Below, piece by piece: positions 16,801-27,186 of a stretch of 64,000 nt of DNA (positions are counted from its first letter, which is position 1; every line of letters begins with the position of its first letter). A program made the translations under genes and the position numbers. The stretch is taken from the NCBI GenBank assembly GCA_016803235.1, contig JADCLI010000001.1, forward strand, positions 225,605 through 289,604, read 5' to 3'. The notes beneath the pieces are model-generated. The model saw nothing but the letters and a program-made list of their open reading frames with translations, was not told the DNA's origin and did not search any database. Origin of the DNA: Pimelobacter simplex. GTDB taxonomy: Bacteria > Actinomycetota > Actinomycetes > Propionibacteriales > Nocardioidaceae.

Positions 16801-17269
16801 TGGAGAGCCCGGTGGCCGGCGTGGGGAGCACCCGGAAGCCGGGCAGGTCGGCGATCGACACCGACGTCTCGCAGAAGCGCCGGTAGGAGATCTCCGCGAT
16901 CAGCCAGCCCCGCTCGGGGTCGCGGCGGTAGCGGTCGGTCGAGAGGGACGCGCCCTCGACGACGTACCCGACGTCGGTGCACACCGTCCGGTCCGACACC
17001 GTCCAGGTGCCGGTCGCCTCGTCACCGTCGATCTCGATGCTCGGGTTCCCGACCTGGTGCACGGTGATCCGCTCGTCGGTGAGCCGGCCGCGCAGTTCGG
17101 CGACCAGCGCGTCGGCGCCGTCGGTGACCAGGTCGGGGCGGTACCGCGCGACCATCTCGGGGGCCAGGGTCGCGGCGAGGGTGTCCCAGTCGCGGAGGTC
17201 GACGCTGCGCATGTAGCGGTGCCGCAGCTCCATGATCGCCCACCGGTCGGCGGACTGCGGGTCGTGCAT
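16793..17269 (-). CDS. NTF2-like/SnoaL-like domain protein
   Basis: A 158-residue protein with the cone-shaped alpha+beta NTF2 fold pattern: RWAIMELRHRYMRSVDLRDWDTLAATLAPEMVARY at the N-terminus and the strands VHQVGNPSIEIDGDEATGTWTVSD and GWLIAEISYRRF later. Such proteins may be ketosteroid-isomerase-like enzymes or ligand carriers. The ATG at 17269 is preferred over an in-frame start at 17287 because a GAGGAGT ribosome site lies immediately upstream. It is convergent with the sulfotransferase. Confidence 0.85.
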   Translation of the reverse strand: MHDPQSADRWAIMELRHRYMRSVDLRDWDTLAATLAPEMVARYRPDLVTDGADALVAELRGRLTDERITVHQVGNPSIEIDGDEATGTWTVSDRTVCTDVGYVVEGASLSTDRYRRDPERGWLIAEISYRRFCETSVSIADLPGFRVLPTPATGLSIS

Positions 17270-17432
17270 CGGGACTCCTCGGCTCACTCAGGGGATCGGA
17301 GGAGCGAGCCTGTCGCAGCGCGCGCCACGGACGTGACGACCTCCCGACCAGCGGGATCGCCAGAAGTGGCGATGCGTGGCCGGCCAGGTCCGAGGAGAGT
17401 GGGGCGCTGGGGAGGACCCCGGAGGAGGAGCC

Positions 17433-17846
17433 ATGGACCGAACCGTCACCCGCATCGCCGCCGTCGGAGCAGCAGCGGCCGCCACCTGCCTCGTCGCTCC
17501 CGCACCCGCGCACGCCACGGTGCACGAGATCATCGCCCAGTGGTGCGCCGGCCACGGCCCGCTGGACCCGCCGGGCATCAGCGGCGGCAGCAACGCCGAC
17601 AACTTCGCCAAGCCCCTGTTCGCCAGCGGCTTCATCGGCGAGCCGGTGCCCTTCGACCCGCCGGGCGACCAGGCGGCCGGGATGCTGATCCCGTTCGACT
17701 TCGACGCGCCCAACTCCAAGACGGTCGGCACCGGCAACTACTTCGCCATCGACCAGTCGCCCGCCGGCCCGGTGTACATCGAGCAGATCGCACCGGACCC
17801 GAGCTTCCCGGCATTCCGGCACTGCCCGCGCCTGACCACCGGTTAG
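17433..17846 (+). CDS. Small secreted protein of unknown function
   Basis: This 137-residue protein has a Sec signal peptide (MDRTVTRIAAVGAAAAATCLVAPAPAHA, cleavage after AHA at about residue 28) and a mature part of about 109 residues rich in Gly, Pro and Asp with two cysteines (QWCAGHG and RHCPRLTTG) that could form one disulfide. A strong ribosome site (GGAGGAGGAG) precedes the ATG. No domain is recognised. The stop overlaps the convergent PPOX gene by 4 bases. Confidence 0.8.
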   Translation: MDRTVTRIAAVGAAAAATCLVAPAPAHATVHEIIAQWCAGHGPLDPPGISGGSNADNFAKPLFASGFIGEPVPFDPPGDQAAGMLIPFDFDAPNSKTVGTGNYFAIDQSPAGPVYIEQIAPDPSFPAFRHCPRLTTG

Positions 17847-18310
17847 GGCGCGAGCCACTCCCCCGCCCGCAGGATCGTGCGCCCCGCGATCTCGTTCGAC
17901 TCCCGCCACGCCTGCACCCGTTCCGCGCGCAGGACGAGGTAGACGTAGCCGGGCAGGCCGCGCGGGTCCCAGTCGGCCTGCGCGGCGTACGCCTCGCCCA
18001 GCTCGACGTCGTCGTCCACGCCGACCGCGCGCTCGAGGACGGCGTCGATCATGGCGACGTCGCGGGTCGGGCCGACGCCGAGGCGGGCGACGCCGGCCGC
18101 GAGGAGGTTCTGCGCCGTGATCGACCGCGACTCGACGGCGATCACGACCCGCTCCCCCACCCACGCCAAGGACACCGGCACCAGGTGGGGGACGCCGGCC
18201 GCGGACGCCGTCGCGACCCACACGTCGATCGCCGGTGTCGCCAGCAGGGCTCGCGTGTCGGCCTGCCGCGTGGCGCGGTCGCGGGCCGGTGGCGGGTCGA
18301 AGACGGTCAC
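17843..18310 (-). CDS. Pyridoxamine 5'-phosphate oxidase-fold protein
   Basis: This 155-residue split-beta-barrel flavin-binding protein has VDVWVATASAAGVPHLVPVSLAWVGERVVIAVESRSITAQNLLAAGVARLGVGP, the common N-terminal half of the PPOX/F420-binding family, and a shorter variable C-terminal half. The cofactor could be FMN or F420; actinobacterial homologues are often F420-dependent. It is the last gene of the operon that begins with the TetR gene at 20595. Confidence 0.82.
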   Translation of the reverse strand: MTVFDPPPARDRATRQADTRALLATPAIDVWVATASAAGVPHLVPVSLAWVGERVVIAVESRSITAQNLLAAGVARLGVGPTRDVAMIDAVLERAVGVDDDVELGEAYAAQADWDPRGLPGYVYLVLRAERVQAWRESNEIAGRTILRAGEWLAP

Positions 18311-18325
18311 GGCAGCCCGATCGCC

Positions 18326-18745
18326 TCAGACCGCCTGGTTGATGCGGACGTGGTTGCCCGCCGGGTCGCGGAACGCGCAGTCGCGCACGCCGTAGGGCTG
18401 GTCGATCGGCTCCTGGATGACCTCGGCGCCGGTGGCCTGGATCCGGTCGAAGGTGCCGTCGAGGTCGGGGGTGCTGAGCACGAGGGTGGCGTAGGTGCCC
18501 TTCGCCATCATCTCGGCGATGACCCGCTTCTCGTCCTCGGTGATGCCGGGATCGGCCGCCGGCGGGCAGAGCACGACCGACGGGGCCGACTGGCCCTTGG
18601 GGGCGACGGTGATCCACCGCATCTCGCCGTACCCGACGTCGTTGAGGATCTCGAAGCCGAGCACGTCGCGGTAGAAGGCCAGCGACGCCTCGGGGTCGGT
18701 CTGCGGGAGGAAGCTGTGCTGAATGCTGATGTCCATGTCGCTCAC
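18326..18745 (-). CDS. VOC-family protein
   Basis: A 139-residue protein with IQHSFLPQTDPEASLAFYRDVLGFEILND at the start, ATLVLSTPDLDGTFDRIQATGAEVIQEPIDQPYGVRDCAFRDPAGNHVRINQ at the end. The closing R-D-P-A-G-N-H-V-R-I motif is typical of VOC proteins paired with AraC-type regulators, and the AraC gene ends 1 base upstream. Possible roles are antibiotic binding or dioxygenase-type chemistry. The substrate is unknown. Confidence 0.87.
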   Translation of the reverse strand: MSDMDISIQHSFLPQTDPEASLAFYRDVLGFEILNDVGYGEMRWITVAPKGQSAPSVVLCPPAADPGITEDEKRVIAEMMAKGTYATLVLSTPDLDGTFDRIQATGAEVIQEPIDQPYGVRDCAFRDPAGNHVRINQAV

Positions 18746-18746
18746 G

Positions 18747-21478
<2,732 letters not shown>

Positions 21479-21482
<4 letters not shown>

Positions 21483-21874
21483 CCGCACCGCCCCCGCCGC
21501 CGCCCGGATTCCTCCGCATCCACCTCCAGGGGAACCGGATGCTCTCCATGATCACCCCGAGCGTGCAGGTCAACGGCTACTCCGTCCCGGCGCGGTTCGG
21601 GCCCAACGTCGTCCCGATGCCGCCCGGCGTCCACACCGTGTCCGCCCACGCGCAGTGGATGTGGACCTACGGACAGGCGAGCCAGCAGGTGCAGGTCGCG
21701 CCCGGCCAGACCGTCGACGTGTACTACGCCGCACCCGTGTTGACCTTCATGCGAGGGGCGATGGGGTCGACGAAGCAGAAGGTCCCGGGGCTGGTGCCCT
21801 TCGTCCTCGTGATCGTCCTCCTGGTGCTGCTGCTCATCGGCGTCCCGGTCGTCGCGATCCTGGCCACGGCGTGA
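21479..21874 (+). CDS. Small membrane protein with a C-terminal transmembrane helix
   Basis: This 131-residue protein begins with a run of prolines, has a beta-rich domain of about 80 residues (IHLQGNRMLSMITPSVQVNGYSV, VPMPPGVHTVSAHAQWMW, VQVAPGQTVDVYYAAPV) and ends with one transmembrane helix (VPFVLVIVLLVLLLIGVPVVAIL). The repeated actinobacterial pattern of a polyproline start, a small beta-domain and a single span suggests a tail-anchored membrane protein of unknown role. ATGA and GTGA overlaps couple it to both neighbours. Confidence 0.75.
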
Positions 21875-23463
21875 CACCGGCGAGCGCGCGTTCCTGGTGG
21901 GGCTGGGGCACCGACGCAGCCCGGGTCGACGGTGCGGAGGCGGTCGCGCTCGTCGAGCGGGTAGCGCTGCTGCTGCCCGGGCACGACCTGACCGACCACG
22001 CCCCGCCCGACCCGCGCTCGCTCGGCGTACCGGAGCCGCGGGTGGCGCCGCCGGCCGCGCTGGCGCCGCTGTGCTCCGCCGACGTCGTCGACCGGCTGGG
22101 CCACGCCCGCGGCAAGGCCTTCCGCGACGTGGTGCGCAACCTCCACGGCGCCGCCGCCCACGTCCCCGACCTGGTGGTGCGGCCCCGCACCGAGCAGGAC
22201 GTCGTCGACGTCCTCGACTGGTGCACGGTGAGCGAGCTCCCCGTCGTTCCGTACGGCGGGGGCAGCTCGGTGGTCGGCGGCGTCGAGCCGCGCTTCGACG
22301 GGCCGGCCGTCACGCTGGACCTCGCCGCGCTCGACCGGGTCCTCGAGGTCGATCCGGTCAGCCGGGCCGCACGGATCCAGGCCGGCGCCCACGGCCCTGT
22401 GCTCGAGGACCAGCTGCGCCCGCACGACCTCACCCTGCGCCACTTCCCGCAGTCCTTCGAGTTCTCCACGCTGGGCGGCTGGCTCGCGACCCGCGCCGGG
22501 GGCCACTTCGCGACGCTGGCCACCCACATCGACGACCTCACCGAGTCGATCCGGGTCGTGTCCCCCACCGGCGTCGGCGAGTCCCGCCGGCTGCCCGGAT
22601 CGGGCGCCGGGCCCTCTCCCGACCGGATGTTCCTCGGCTCGGAGGGTGCCCTCGGCGTGATCACCGAGGCCTGGATGCGCCTGCAGCGGCGCCCGCAGTG
22701 GCAGCGCACGGCGACCGTCGGCTTCACGTCGTACGACGCCGCGGTCACCGCGACCCGCGCCGTGGCCCAGGCCGGGCTGTACCCCGCCAACTGCCGCCTG
22801 CTGGACCCGGCCGAGGCGCTGATCAACGCTGGCACCACCGTCGCCGGCGGACTGCTCATCCTCGCCTTCGAGTCCGCGGACCACCCGGTCGGTCCCTGGC
22901 TGGACCGCGCGCTCGAGCTGGTCGGCGACCACGGCGGCGAGGTGCTGGCGACCCGTGACCGCGCGACAGGCGGCGACGGCGGGGCCGACGCCTCCCGGTC
23001 GTGGCGCTCCGCCTTCCTCCGCATGCCCTACCAGCGCGACGCGCTCGCGCGGCGCTCGATGGTCGTGGAGACCTTCGAGACCGCGTGCACGTGGGACGCC
23101 TTCCCGGCCTTCCACGCCGCGGTGACCGCTGCGGCCCGGCGGGCGATCGACGAGGTCTGCGACGGCCGGGGGGTGGTGACCTGCCGGTTCACCCACGTCT
23201 ACCCGGACGGCCCGGCGCCGTACTACGGGATCTACGCCGGTGGCCGCTGGGGCAGCACCCTGACCCAGTGGGACGAGATCAAGGCCGCCGTGTCGTCCGC
23301 GATCGCCGACCACGGTGGCACGATCACCCACCACCACGCCGTCGGGCGCGACCACCGCCCCTGGTACGACGCCCAGCGGCCCGAGCCGTTCGGCGCGGCG
23401 CTGCGGGCGGCCAAGGCGGCGCTCGACCCCACCGGGATCCTCAACCCCGGCGTGTTGGTGTGA
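21871..23463 (+). CDS. FAD-binding oxidase, alkylglycerone-phosphate-synthase-like
   Basis: A 530-residue VAO-family flavoprotein. The PP-loop FAD domain contains VVRPRTEQDVVDVLDWCTVSELPVVPYGGGSSVVGG (about 106-141) and the second FAD segment HFPQSFEFSTLGGWLATRAGGHFATLATHIDD. The C-terminal cap has YYGIYAGGRWGSTLTQWDEIK and ends with the family motif LDPTGILNPGVL. The SFEFSTLGGWLATRAGG segment and overall length match bacterial homologues of alkyl-dihydroxyacetonephosphate synthase, which make ether lipids in eukaryotes; activity here is inferred. The GTG start overlaps the previous stop. Confidence 0.88.
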   Translation: MTPASARSWWGWGTDAARVDGAEAVALVERVALLLPGHDLTDHAPPDPRSLGVPEPRVAPPAALAPLCSADVVDRLGHARGKAFRDVVRNLHGAAAHVPDLVVRPRTEQDVVDVLDWCTVSELPVVPYGGGSSVVGGVEPRFDGPAVTLDLAALDRVLEVDPVSRAARIQAGAHGPVLEDQLRPHDLTLRHFPQSFEFSTLGGWLATRAGGHFATLATHIDDLTESIRVVSPTGVGESRRLPGSGAGPSPDRMFLGSEGALGVITEAWMRLQRRPQWQRTATVGFTSYDAAVTATRAVAQAGLYPANCRLLDPAEALINAGTTVAGGLLILAFESADHPVGPWLDRALELVGDHGGEVLATRDRATGGDGGADASRSWRSAFLRMPYQRDALARRSMVVETFETACTWDAFPAFHAAVTAAARRAIDEVCDGRGVVTCRFTHVYPDGPAPYYGIYAGGRWGSTLTQWDEIKAAVSSAIADHGGTITHHHAVGRDHRPWYDAQRPEPFGAALRAAKAALDPTGILNPGVLV

Positions 23464-23505
23464 CCTGCGTCACCCTTGGGATGTGACGTGCGTCATGCAA
23501 GGGTG
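23461..23505. promoter_or_regulatory. Repeated TGAC-TGCGTCA motif and inverted repeat before a small membrane-protein gene
   Basis: Two 12-base direct copies, TGACCTGCGTCA (23461-23472) and TGACGTGCGTCA (23484-23495, itself a 5-2-5 palindrome), are spaced 23 bases apart. An inverted repeat CACCCTTG (23471-23478)/CAAGGGTG (23498-23505) is interleaved with them. Together they fill the gap between the FAD oxidase stop and the ATG at 23511. They may be a regulator site or a stem-loop. Confidence 0.45.
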
Positions 23506-23510
23506 AGCAC

Positions 23511-23666
23511 ATGAGTCTCCTCGCCGTCGTCGTCGTGCTGGCGCTCGTGCTGCTGCTCGTGCTCGCGATCGGCGCCCTGTTCGGCGTCGTGCTGGTGGCC
23601 GGGCGCTCCGGTCGCAAGGCGCAGACGGCGCAGGCCGCCGAGCCCCACCCTCAGTCGATCGCCTGA
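23511..23666 (+). CDS. Small single-span membrane protein (51 aa)
   Basis: The frame from ATG 23511 encodes 51 residues: a strongly hydrophobic N-terminal helix (residues about 3-31, rich in V, L, A and G), then a basic stop-transfer segment (GRSGRKAQ) and a short polar tail ending QSIA. Such an uninterrupted transmembrane pattern with a positive-inside tail is unlikely by chance. The 3' end overlaps the convergent DinB gene by 16 bases. The role is unknown. Confidence 0.6.
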   Translation: MSLLAVVVVLALVLLLVLAIGALFGVVLVAGRSGRKAQTAQAAEPHPQSIA

Positions 23667-24451
23667 CCCAGCACCGCCCCGACGTGGGCGCGGACGTCGT
23701 CGTCGCCGCTGATCGTCACCCGGTCGTCGCCGACCCGGTGCCACAGCCAGGCATCGAGGTCGGCTGCCGTGCCGGAGACCACCAGGCCGGCGGGCACGCC
23801 GGGGTCGTCGACCACGTGCTGGTCGGGCTCGCCGCTGCGCTCGACGCCGTCGGGAGTGGTCCCGGAGAAGGTGCCGAGCTGGACCCACACGGAGGTCGCG
23901 GTGTCGGTGGCGCGGAACTCGGCGTACTGCGGGCGCGGGGCGAACCGACCCCACGGCGGCAGGCCGCCGTACATGACCGCGAGGGCCTCGTCGATGCCGT
24001 CGGCGGCCAGTGCGGTCGGCAGCTCGGTGACCTGCCCGGCGGCGAGCTCCGCGTCGAGACGGTGGATCAGCGCCTCGTGGGCCTGGCGCCGGAACGTGAA
24101 CCCGACGCGCTGGTCGCCCGGCACGGACCAGGACCACGCCGGGTCGGCCGGATCGGCCGCGTCGAGCGCGGCCACGAAGGCGGCATGGGTCGCGTCGAAG
24201 GCGGCGAGCACCTCGGCGTACGTCGCGGGCCGCTCGGGCTCGGCGTAGGTCTCCGGCGGTGCGGGCCGGTGGGTGACGACGTGCTCCCAGAAGTGCTGCA
24301 CCTCGGTGAGGTGCCAGGCCAGGTCGGCTGCGTCCCAGTCGGGGCACGACGGGACCCGGACGTCGGGCGGGCAGGACGCGAGGACCTCCGCGAAGCGCGC
24401 GGACTCGGTGCGGATGTGGGCGAGGTAGGCGGCGGGATCGAGGCGGGTCAC
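23651..24451 (-). CDS. Maleylpyruvate isomerase/DinB-type protein (TIGR03083-like)
   Basis: A 266-residue protein. The N-terminal DinB four-helix bundle shows the mycothiol-dependent maleylpyruvate isomerase pattern (VRVPSCPDWDAADLAWHLTEVQHFWEHVV, then FTFRRQAHEALIHRLDAELAAG), including the metal-binding histidines. The C-terminal domain (VWVQLGTFSG...GTAADLDAWLWHRVG...VTISGDDDV) is the SCP2-like or MDMPI C-terminal domain normally found with it. It presumably uses mycothiol as cofactor. The GTG start overlaps the upstream alcohol dehydrogenase stop by 4 bases. Confidence 0.88.
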   Translation of the reverse strand: MTRLDPAAYLAHIRTESARFAEVLASCPPDVRVPSCPDWDAADLAWHLTEVQHFWEHVVTHRPAPPETYAEPERPATYAEVLAAFDATHAAFVAALDAADPADPAWSWSVPGDQRVGFTFRRQAHEALIHRLDAELAAGQVTELPTALAADGIDEALAVMYGGLPPWGRFAPRPQYAEFRATDTATSVWVQLGTFSGTTPDGVERSGEPDQHVVDDPGVPAGLVVSGTAADLDAWLWHRVGDDRVTISGDDDVRAHVGAVLGQAID

Positions 24452-25464
24452 GGCTGGAGCAGCACCTTGATCGCCCGGCGCTCGTCCATCGCCCGGTAGC
24501 CGTCGGGCGCCTCGTCGAGCGGCAGGGTCAGGTCGAACACCCGGCCGGGGTCGATCCGGCGGTCGAGGACCATCGGGAGCAGCTCGGGCAGGTAGCGGCG
24601 TACCGGCGCCATGCCACCGCGGACGCCGACGTTCTTGTCGAAGAGCCGCCGCGCGGACAGCTCGACACCGTGGGGCGCCCCGACGAACCCGACGCCGCCG
24701 CCGGGGCGGGTCACCTCGATCGCCGTGGTCATCGCGTCGTTGGTGCCGACGCACTCCAGTGCCGCGTCGACCCCGACGCCGTCGGTCAGCTCGCGCACCT
24801 CGGCGACCGCGTCCTCGCCGCGGGCCGACACGACGTGGGTGGCACCGAAGGCCTTCGCGACGGCCTGGCGGGGCTCGTGCCTCGACATCGCGATGATCCG
24901 CTCGGCGCCCATCACGCAGGCCGCGAGGACGCCCGACAGGCCGACCGCTCCGTCGCCGACCACGACGACGGTGGCACCCGGCTTCACGCCTGCCGAGACC
25001 GCGGCGTGCCAGCCGGTCGGCATCACGTCGGAGAGCGCGAGCACCGAGGGCACGAGGTCGGCGTCGGGGACGCCGCCCGTGCTCACCAGGCTGCCGTCGG
25101 CCTGGTTGACCAGGGCGTACTCCGCCTGACCGCTCGCGGTGAAGCCGAGGTTGGTGCACACTGACTGCGCGCCGTTGCGGCAGTGCGCGCAGGTGTTGTC
25201 GCAGTGGCAGAACGGGACGACCACGAAGTCGCCGACCCGGACCTCGCGGACCTCGCTGCCGACCTCCTCCACCACACCGATGCACTCGTGGCCGATCGTG
25301 GCGCCCGGGCGGATCGGGTTCTCGCCGCGGTAGGGCCACAGGTCGGAGCCGCAGATGCAGCCCGCGGTGACCCGGACGATCGCGTCGGTGGGTCGGCGCA
25401 GGGTGGGGTCGGGGACCTCGTCGACCCGGATGTCCCGGGCTCCGTGGATCGTCGTGGCACGCAT
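24448..25464 (-). CDS. Zinc-dependent alcohol dehydrogenase
   Basis: This 338-residue medium-chain dehydrogenase carries the catalytic zinc ligands in GCICGSD (Cys) and IGHECIG (GHE motif), the structural-zinc cysteines in CHCDNTCAHCRNGAQSVC, and the Rossmann loop VVVVGDGAVGLSGVLAACVMGAERIIAMSRHEPR. The R in ...MSRHEPR suggests NADP(H) rather than NAD(H). The ATG is 64 bases from the divergent XRE-MurA gene, with a palindrome in the gap. It is probably co-transcribed with the downstream DinB gene. The substrate is unknown. Confidence 0.92.
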   Translation of the reverse strand: MRATTIHGARDIRVDEVPDPTLRRPTDAIVRVTAGCICGSDLWPYRGENPIRPGATIGHECIGVVEEVGSEVREVRVGDFVVVPFCHCDNTCAHCRNGAQSVCTNLGFTASGQAEYALVNQADGSLVSTGGVPDADLVPSVLALSDVMPTGWHAAVSAGVKPGATVVVVGDGAVGLSGVLAACVMGAERIIAMSRHEPRQAVAKAFGATHVVSARGEDAVAEVRELTDGVGVDAALECVGTNDAMTTAIEVTRPGGGVGFVGAPHGVELSARRLFDKNVGVRGGMAPVRRYLPELLPMVLDRRIDPGRVFDLTLPLDEAPDGYRAMDERRAIKVLLQP

Positions 25465-25503
25465 GGGGGGATCCTTCCAGATCGCCGTGGCGGCTTGCGT
25501 TAT

Positions 25504-25515
25504 CTCACATGTGAG
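25504..25515. promoter_or_regulatory. Perfect 12-bp palindrome between divergent genes
   Basis: CTCACATGTGAG, flanked by partly symmetric TTAT and TTAC, lies midway between the alcohol dehydrogenase ATG (25464) and the XRE-MurA ATG (25529), and it is AT-rich for this genome. The downstream protein carries its own XRE-type DNA-binding domain, so autoregulation is a natural hypothesis. Confidence 0.55.
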
Positions 25516-25528
25516 TTACCGTCGTCGC

Positions 25529-27070
25529 ATGACGTTCGACGTGCCGCACGAGGACTACAAGGGCCGCATCGGCAACCTGATCCGCGACGCCCGCAAGCAC
25601 CGCGGCCTGACCCAGGCCCAGCTCGCCGAGCGGCTCGGCACCAGCCAGAGTGCCATCAACCGGATCGAGAAGGGGCACCAGAACCTGTCCCTGGAGATGC
25701 TCGCCCGGATCGGGGCGGCGCTCGACTCCGAGATCGTCGCGCTCGGCGCCGGCCCGACCCACCTGCGGGTCAAGGGCCCCACGACACTGTCGGGCAGCAT
25801 CGACGTCAAGACCTCCAAGAACGCCGGCGTGGCCCTGCTGTGCGCCTCGCTGCTCAACCGCGGCCGCACCACGCTGCGCAAGGTCGCGCGGATCGAGGAG
25901 GTCAACCGCCTGCTCGAGGTGCTCGACAGCATCGGCGTGCAGACCCGGTGGATCAACGCCGACAACGACCTCGAGATCATCCCGCCCAAGGACCTCGACC
26001 TGACCAGGATCGACGAGGAGGCGGCGCGGCGTACCCGCTCGGTCATCATGTTCCTCGGCCCGCTCCTGCACCGCGCCGACACCTTCGAGCTGCCGTACGC
26101 CGGCGGCTGCAACCTCGGCACCCGCACCGTCGAGCCGCACATGTCCGCGCTGCGGCCCTTCGGGCTCGACGTGAAGGCGACCGACGGCTGGTACCACGCC
26201 CAGCTCAACCGGGCCATCGTCCCCGGCCGCCCGATCGTGCTCACCGAGCGCGGCGACACGGTCACCGAGAACGCCCTCATGGCCGCCGCGCTCCACCCCG
26301 GCACCACCGTGATCCGCAACGCCTCGTCCAACTACATGGTCCAGGACCTGTGCTTCTACCTGCAGGCGCTCGGCGTCGAGGTCGAGGGCATCGGGACGAC
26401 GACCCTCACCGTCACCGGCCGCGAGTCCATCGACGTCGACGTCGACTACTCCCCCAGCGAGGACCCGATCGAGGCGATGTCGCTGCTCGCCGCAGCGATC
26501 GTCACCCGCTCCGAGATCACCATCCAGCGGGCGCCGATCGAGTTCCTCGAGATCGAGCTCGCGGTGCTCGAGGGGATGGGCTTCCGCTACGACCTGTCCG
26601 AGGAGTACGTCGCCGCCAACGGCCGCACCCGCCTGGTCGACATCACCACCCGCGCCTCCGACCTGGTGGCGCCGGGCGACAAGATCCACCCGATGCCGTT
26701 TCCCGGCCTGAACATCGACAACCTGCCCTTCTTCGCCGTGATCGCGGCCGTCGCCGAGGGCACGACCTACCTCCACGACTGGGTCTACGACAACCGGGCC
26801 ATCTACCTCACCGAGCTCAACAAGCTCGGCGGCCGGGTCACCCTGCTCGACCCGCACCGGGTCCAGATCGACGGCCCGACGTCCTGGACCGGCACCGAGC
26901 TGGTCTGCCCGCCGGCACTGCGGCCCGCGGTCGTCGTGCTGCTGGCGATGCTGGCGAGCAAGGGCACCTCGGTGCTGCGCAGCACCTACGTCATCCACCG
27001 TGGCTACGAGGACCTCGCCGAGCGCCTCAGCTCGCTCGGCGCGGACATCGAGACCTTCCGCGACATCTGA
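25529..27070 (+). CDS. UDP-GlcNAc 1-carboxyvinyltransferase (MurA-like) with N-terminal XRE DNA-binding domain
   Basis: A 513-residue fusion. Residues about 12-66 form an XRE/Cro-type helix-turn-helix (IRDARKHRGLTQAQLAERLGTSQSAINRIEKG). From about 78 the protein is a complete EPSP/MurA fold. Expected MurA residues are present: K97-N98 (TSKNAG), the catalytic Cys194 and R199 (GGCNLGTRTVE), D397 in FPGLNID and R465 in PPALRPAV. The enzyme domain would catalyse the first committed step of peptidoglycan synthesis, phosphoenolpyruvate transfer to UDP-GlcNAc. The DNA-binding extension suggests a bifunctional or moonlighting regulator. The ATG at 25529 fits the HTH domain boundary. Confidence 0.88.
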   Translation: MTFDVPHEDYKGRIGNLIRDARKHRGLTQAQLAERLGTSQSAINRIEKGHQNLSLEMLARIGAALDSEIVALGAGPTHLRVKGPTTLSGSIDVKTSKNAGVALLCASLLNRGRTTLRKVARIEEVNRLLEVLDSIGVQTRWINADNDLEIIPPKDLDLTRIDEEAARRTRSVIMFLGPLLHRADTFELPYAGGCNLGTRTVEPHMSALRPFGLDVKATDGWYHAQLNRAIVPGRPIVLTERGDTVTENALMAAALHPGTTVIRNASSNYMVQDLCFYLQALGVEVEGIGTTTLTVTGRESIDVDVDYSPSEDPIEAMSLLAAAIVTRSEITIQRAPIEFLEIELAVLEGMGFRYDLSEEYVAANGRTRLVDITTRASDLVAPGDKIHPMPFPGLNIDNLPFFAVIAAVAEGTTYLHDWVYDNRAIYLTELNKLGGRVTLLDPHRVQIDGPTSWTGTELVCPPALRPAVVVLLAMLASKGTSVLRSTYVIHRGYEDLAERLSSLGADIETFRDI

Positions 27071-27076
27071 GCTGCG

Positions 27077-27100
27077 CGCTGCCGAGCTCGCGAGGCAGCG
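27077..27100 (+). terminator. Hairpin after the XRE-MurA gene
   Basis: Arms CGCTGCC (27077-27083) and GGCAGCG (27094-27100) are perfectly complementary around a 10-base loop, starting 6 bases after the stop codon. There is no U-run, as is common in high-GC actinobacterial terminators. Confidence 0.45.
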
Positions 27101-27111
27101 GATCCTGCAGC

Positions 27112-27170
27112 CAGATCGAGTAGCGCCGCGACCGAGCCTGCGAGGTCGCGACGCGCGTATCGAGATCGAC
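27112..27170. repeat. Intergenic inverted repeat of the GATCGAGTAGCG type
   Basis: The stretch begins GATCGAGTAGCG and ends CGCGTATCGAGATCGAC, with GC-rich interior symmetry. I recognise this TCGAGTAG...GTATCGAGA layout as a dispersed intergenic repeat common in Nocardioidaceae and related actinobacteria. Only one copy is in the window. The rest of the gap up to 27187 holds nothing else that I can name. Confidence 0.5.
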
Positions 27171-27186
27171 CAGCGAGGCCTACGAC

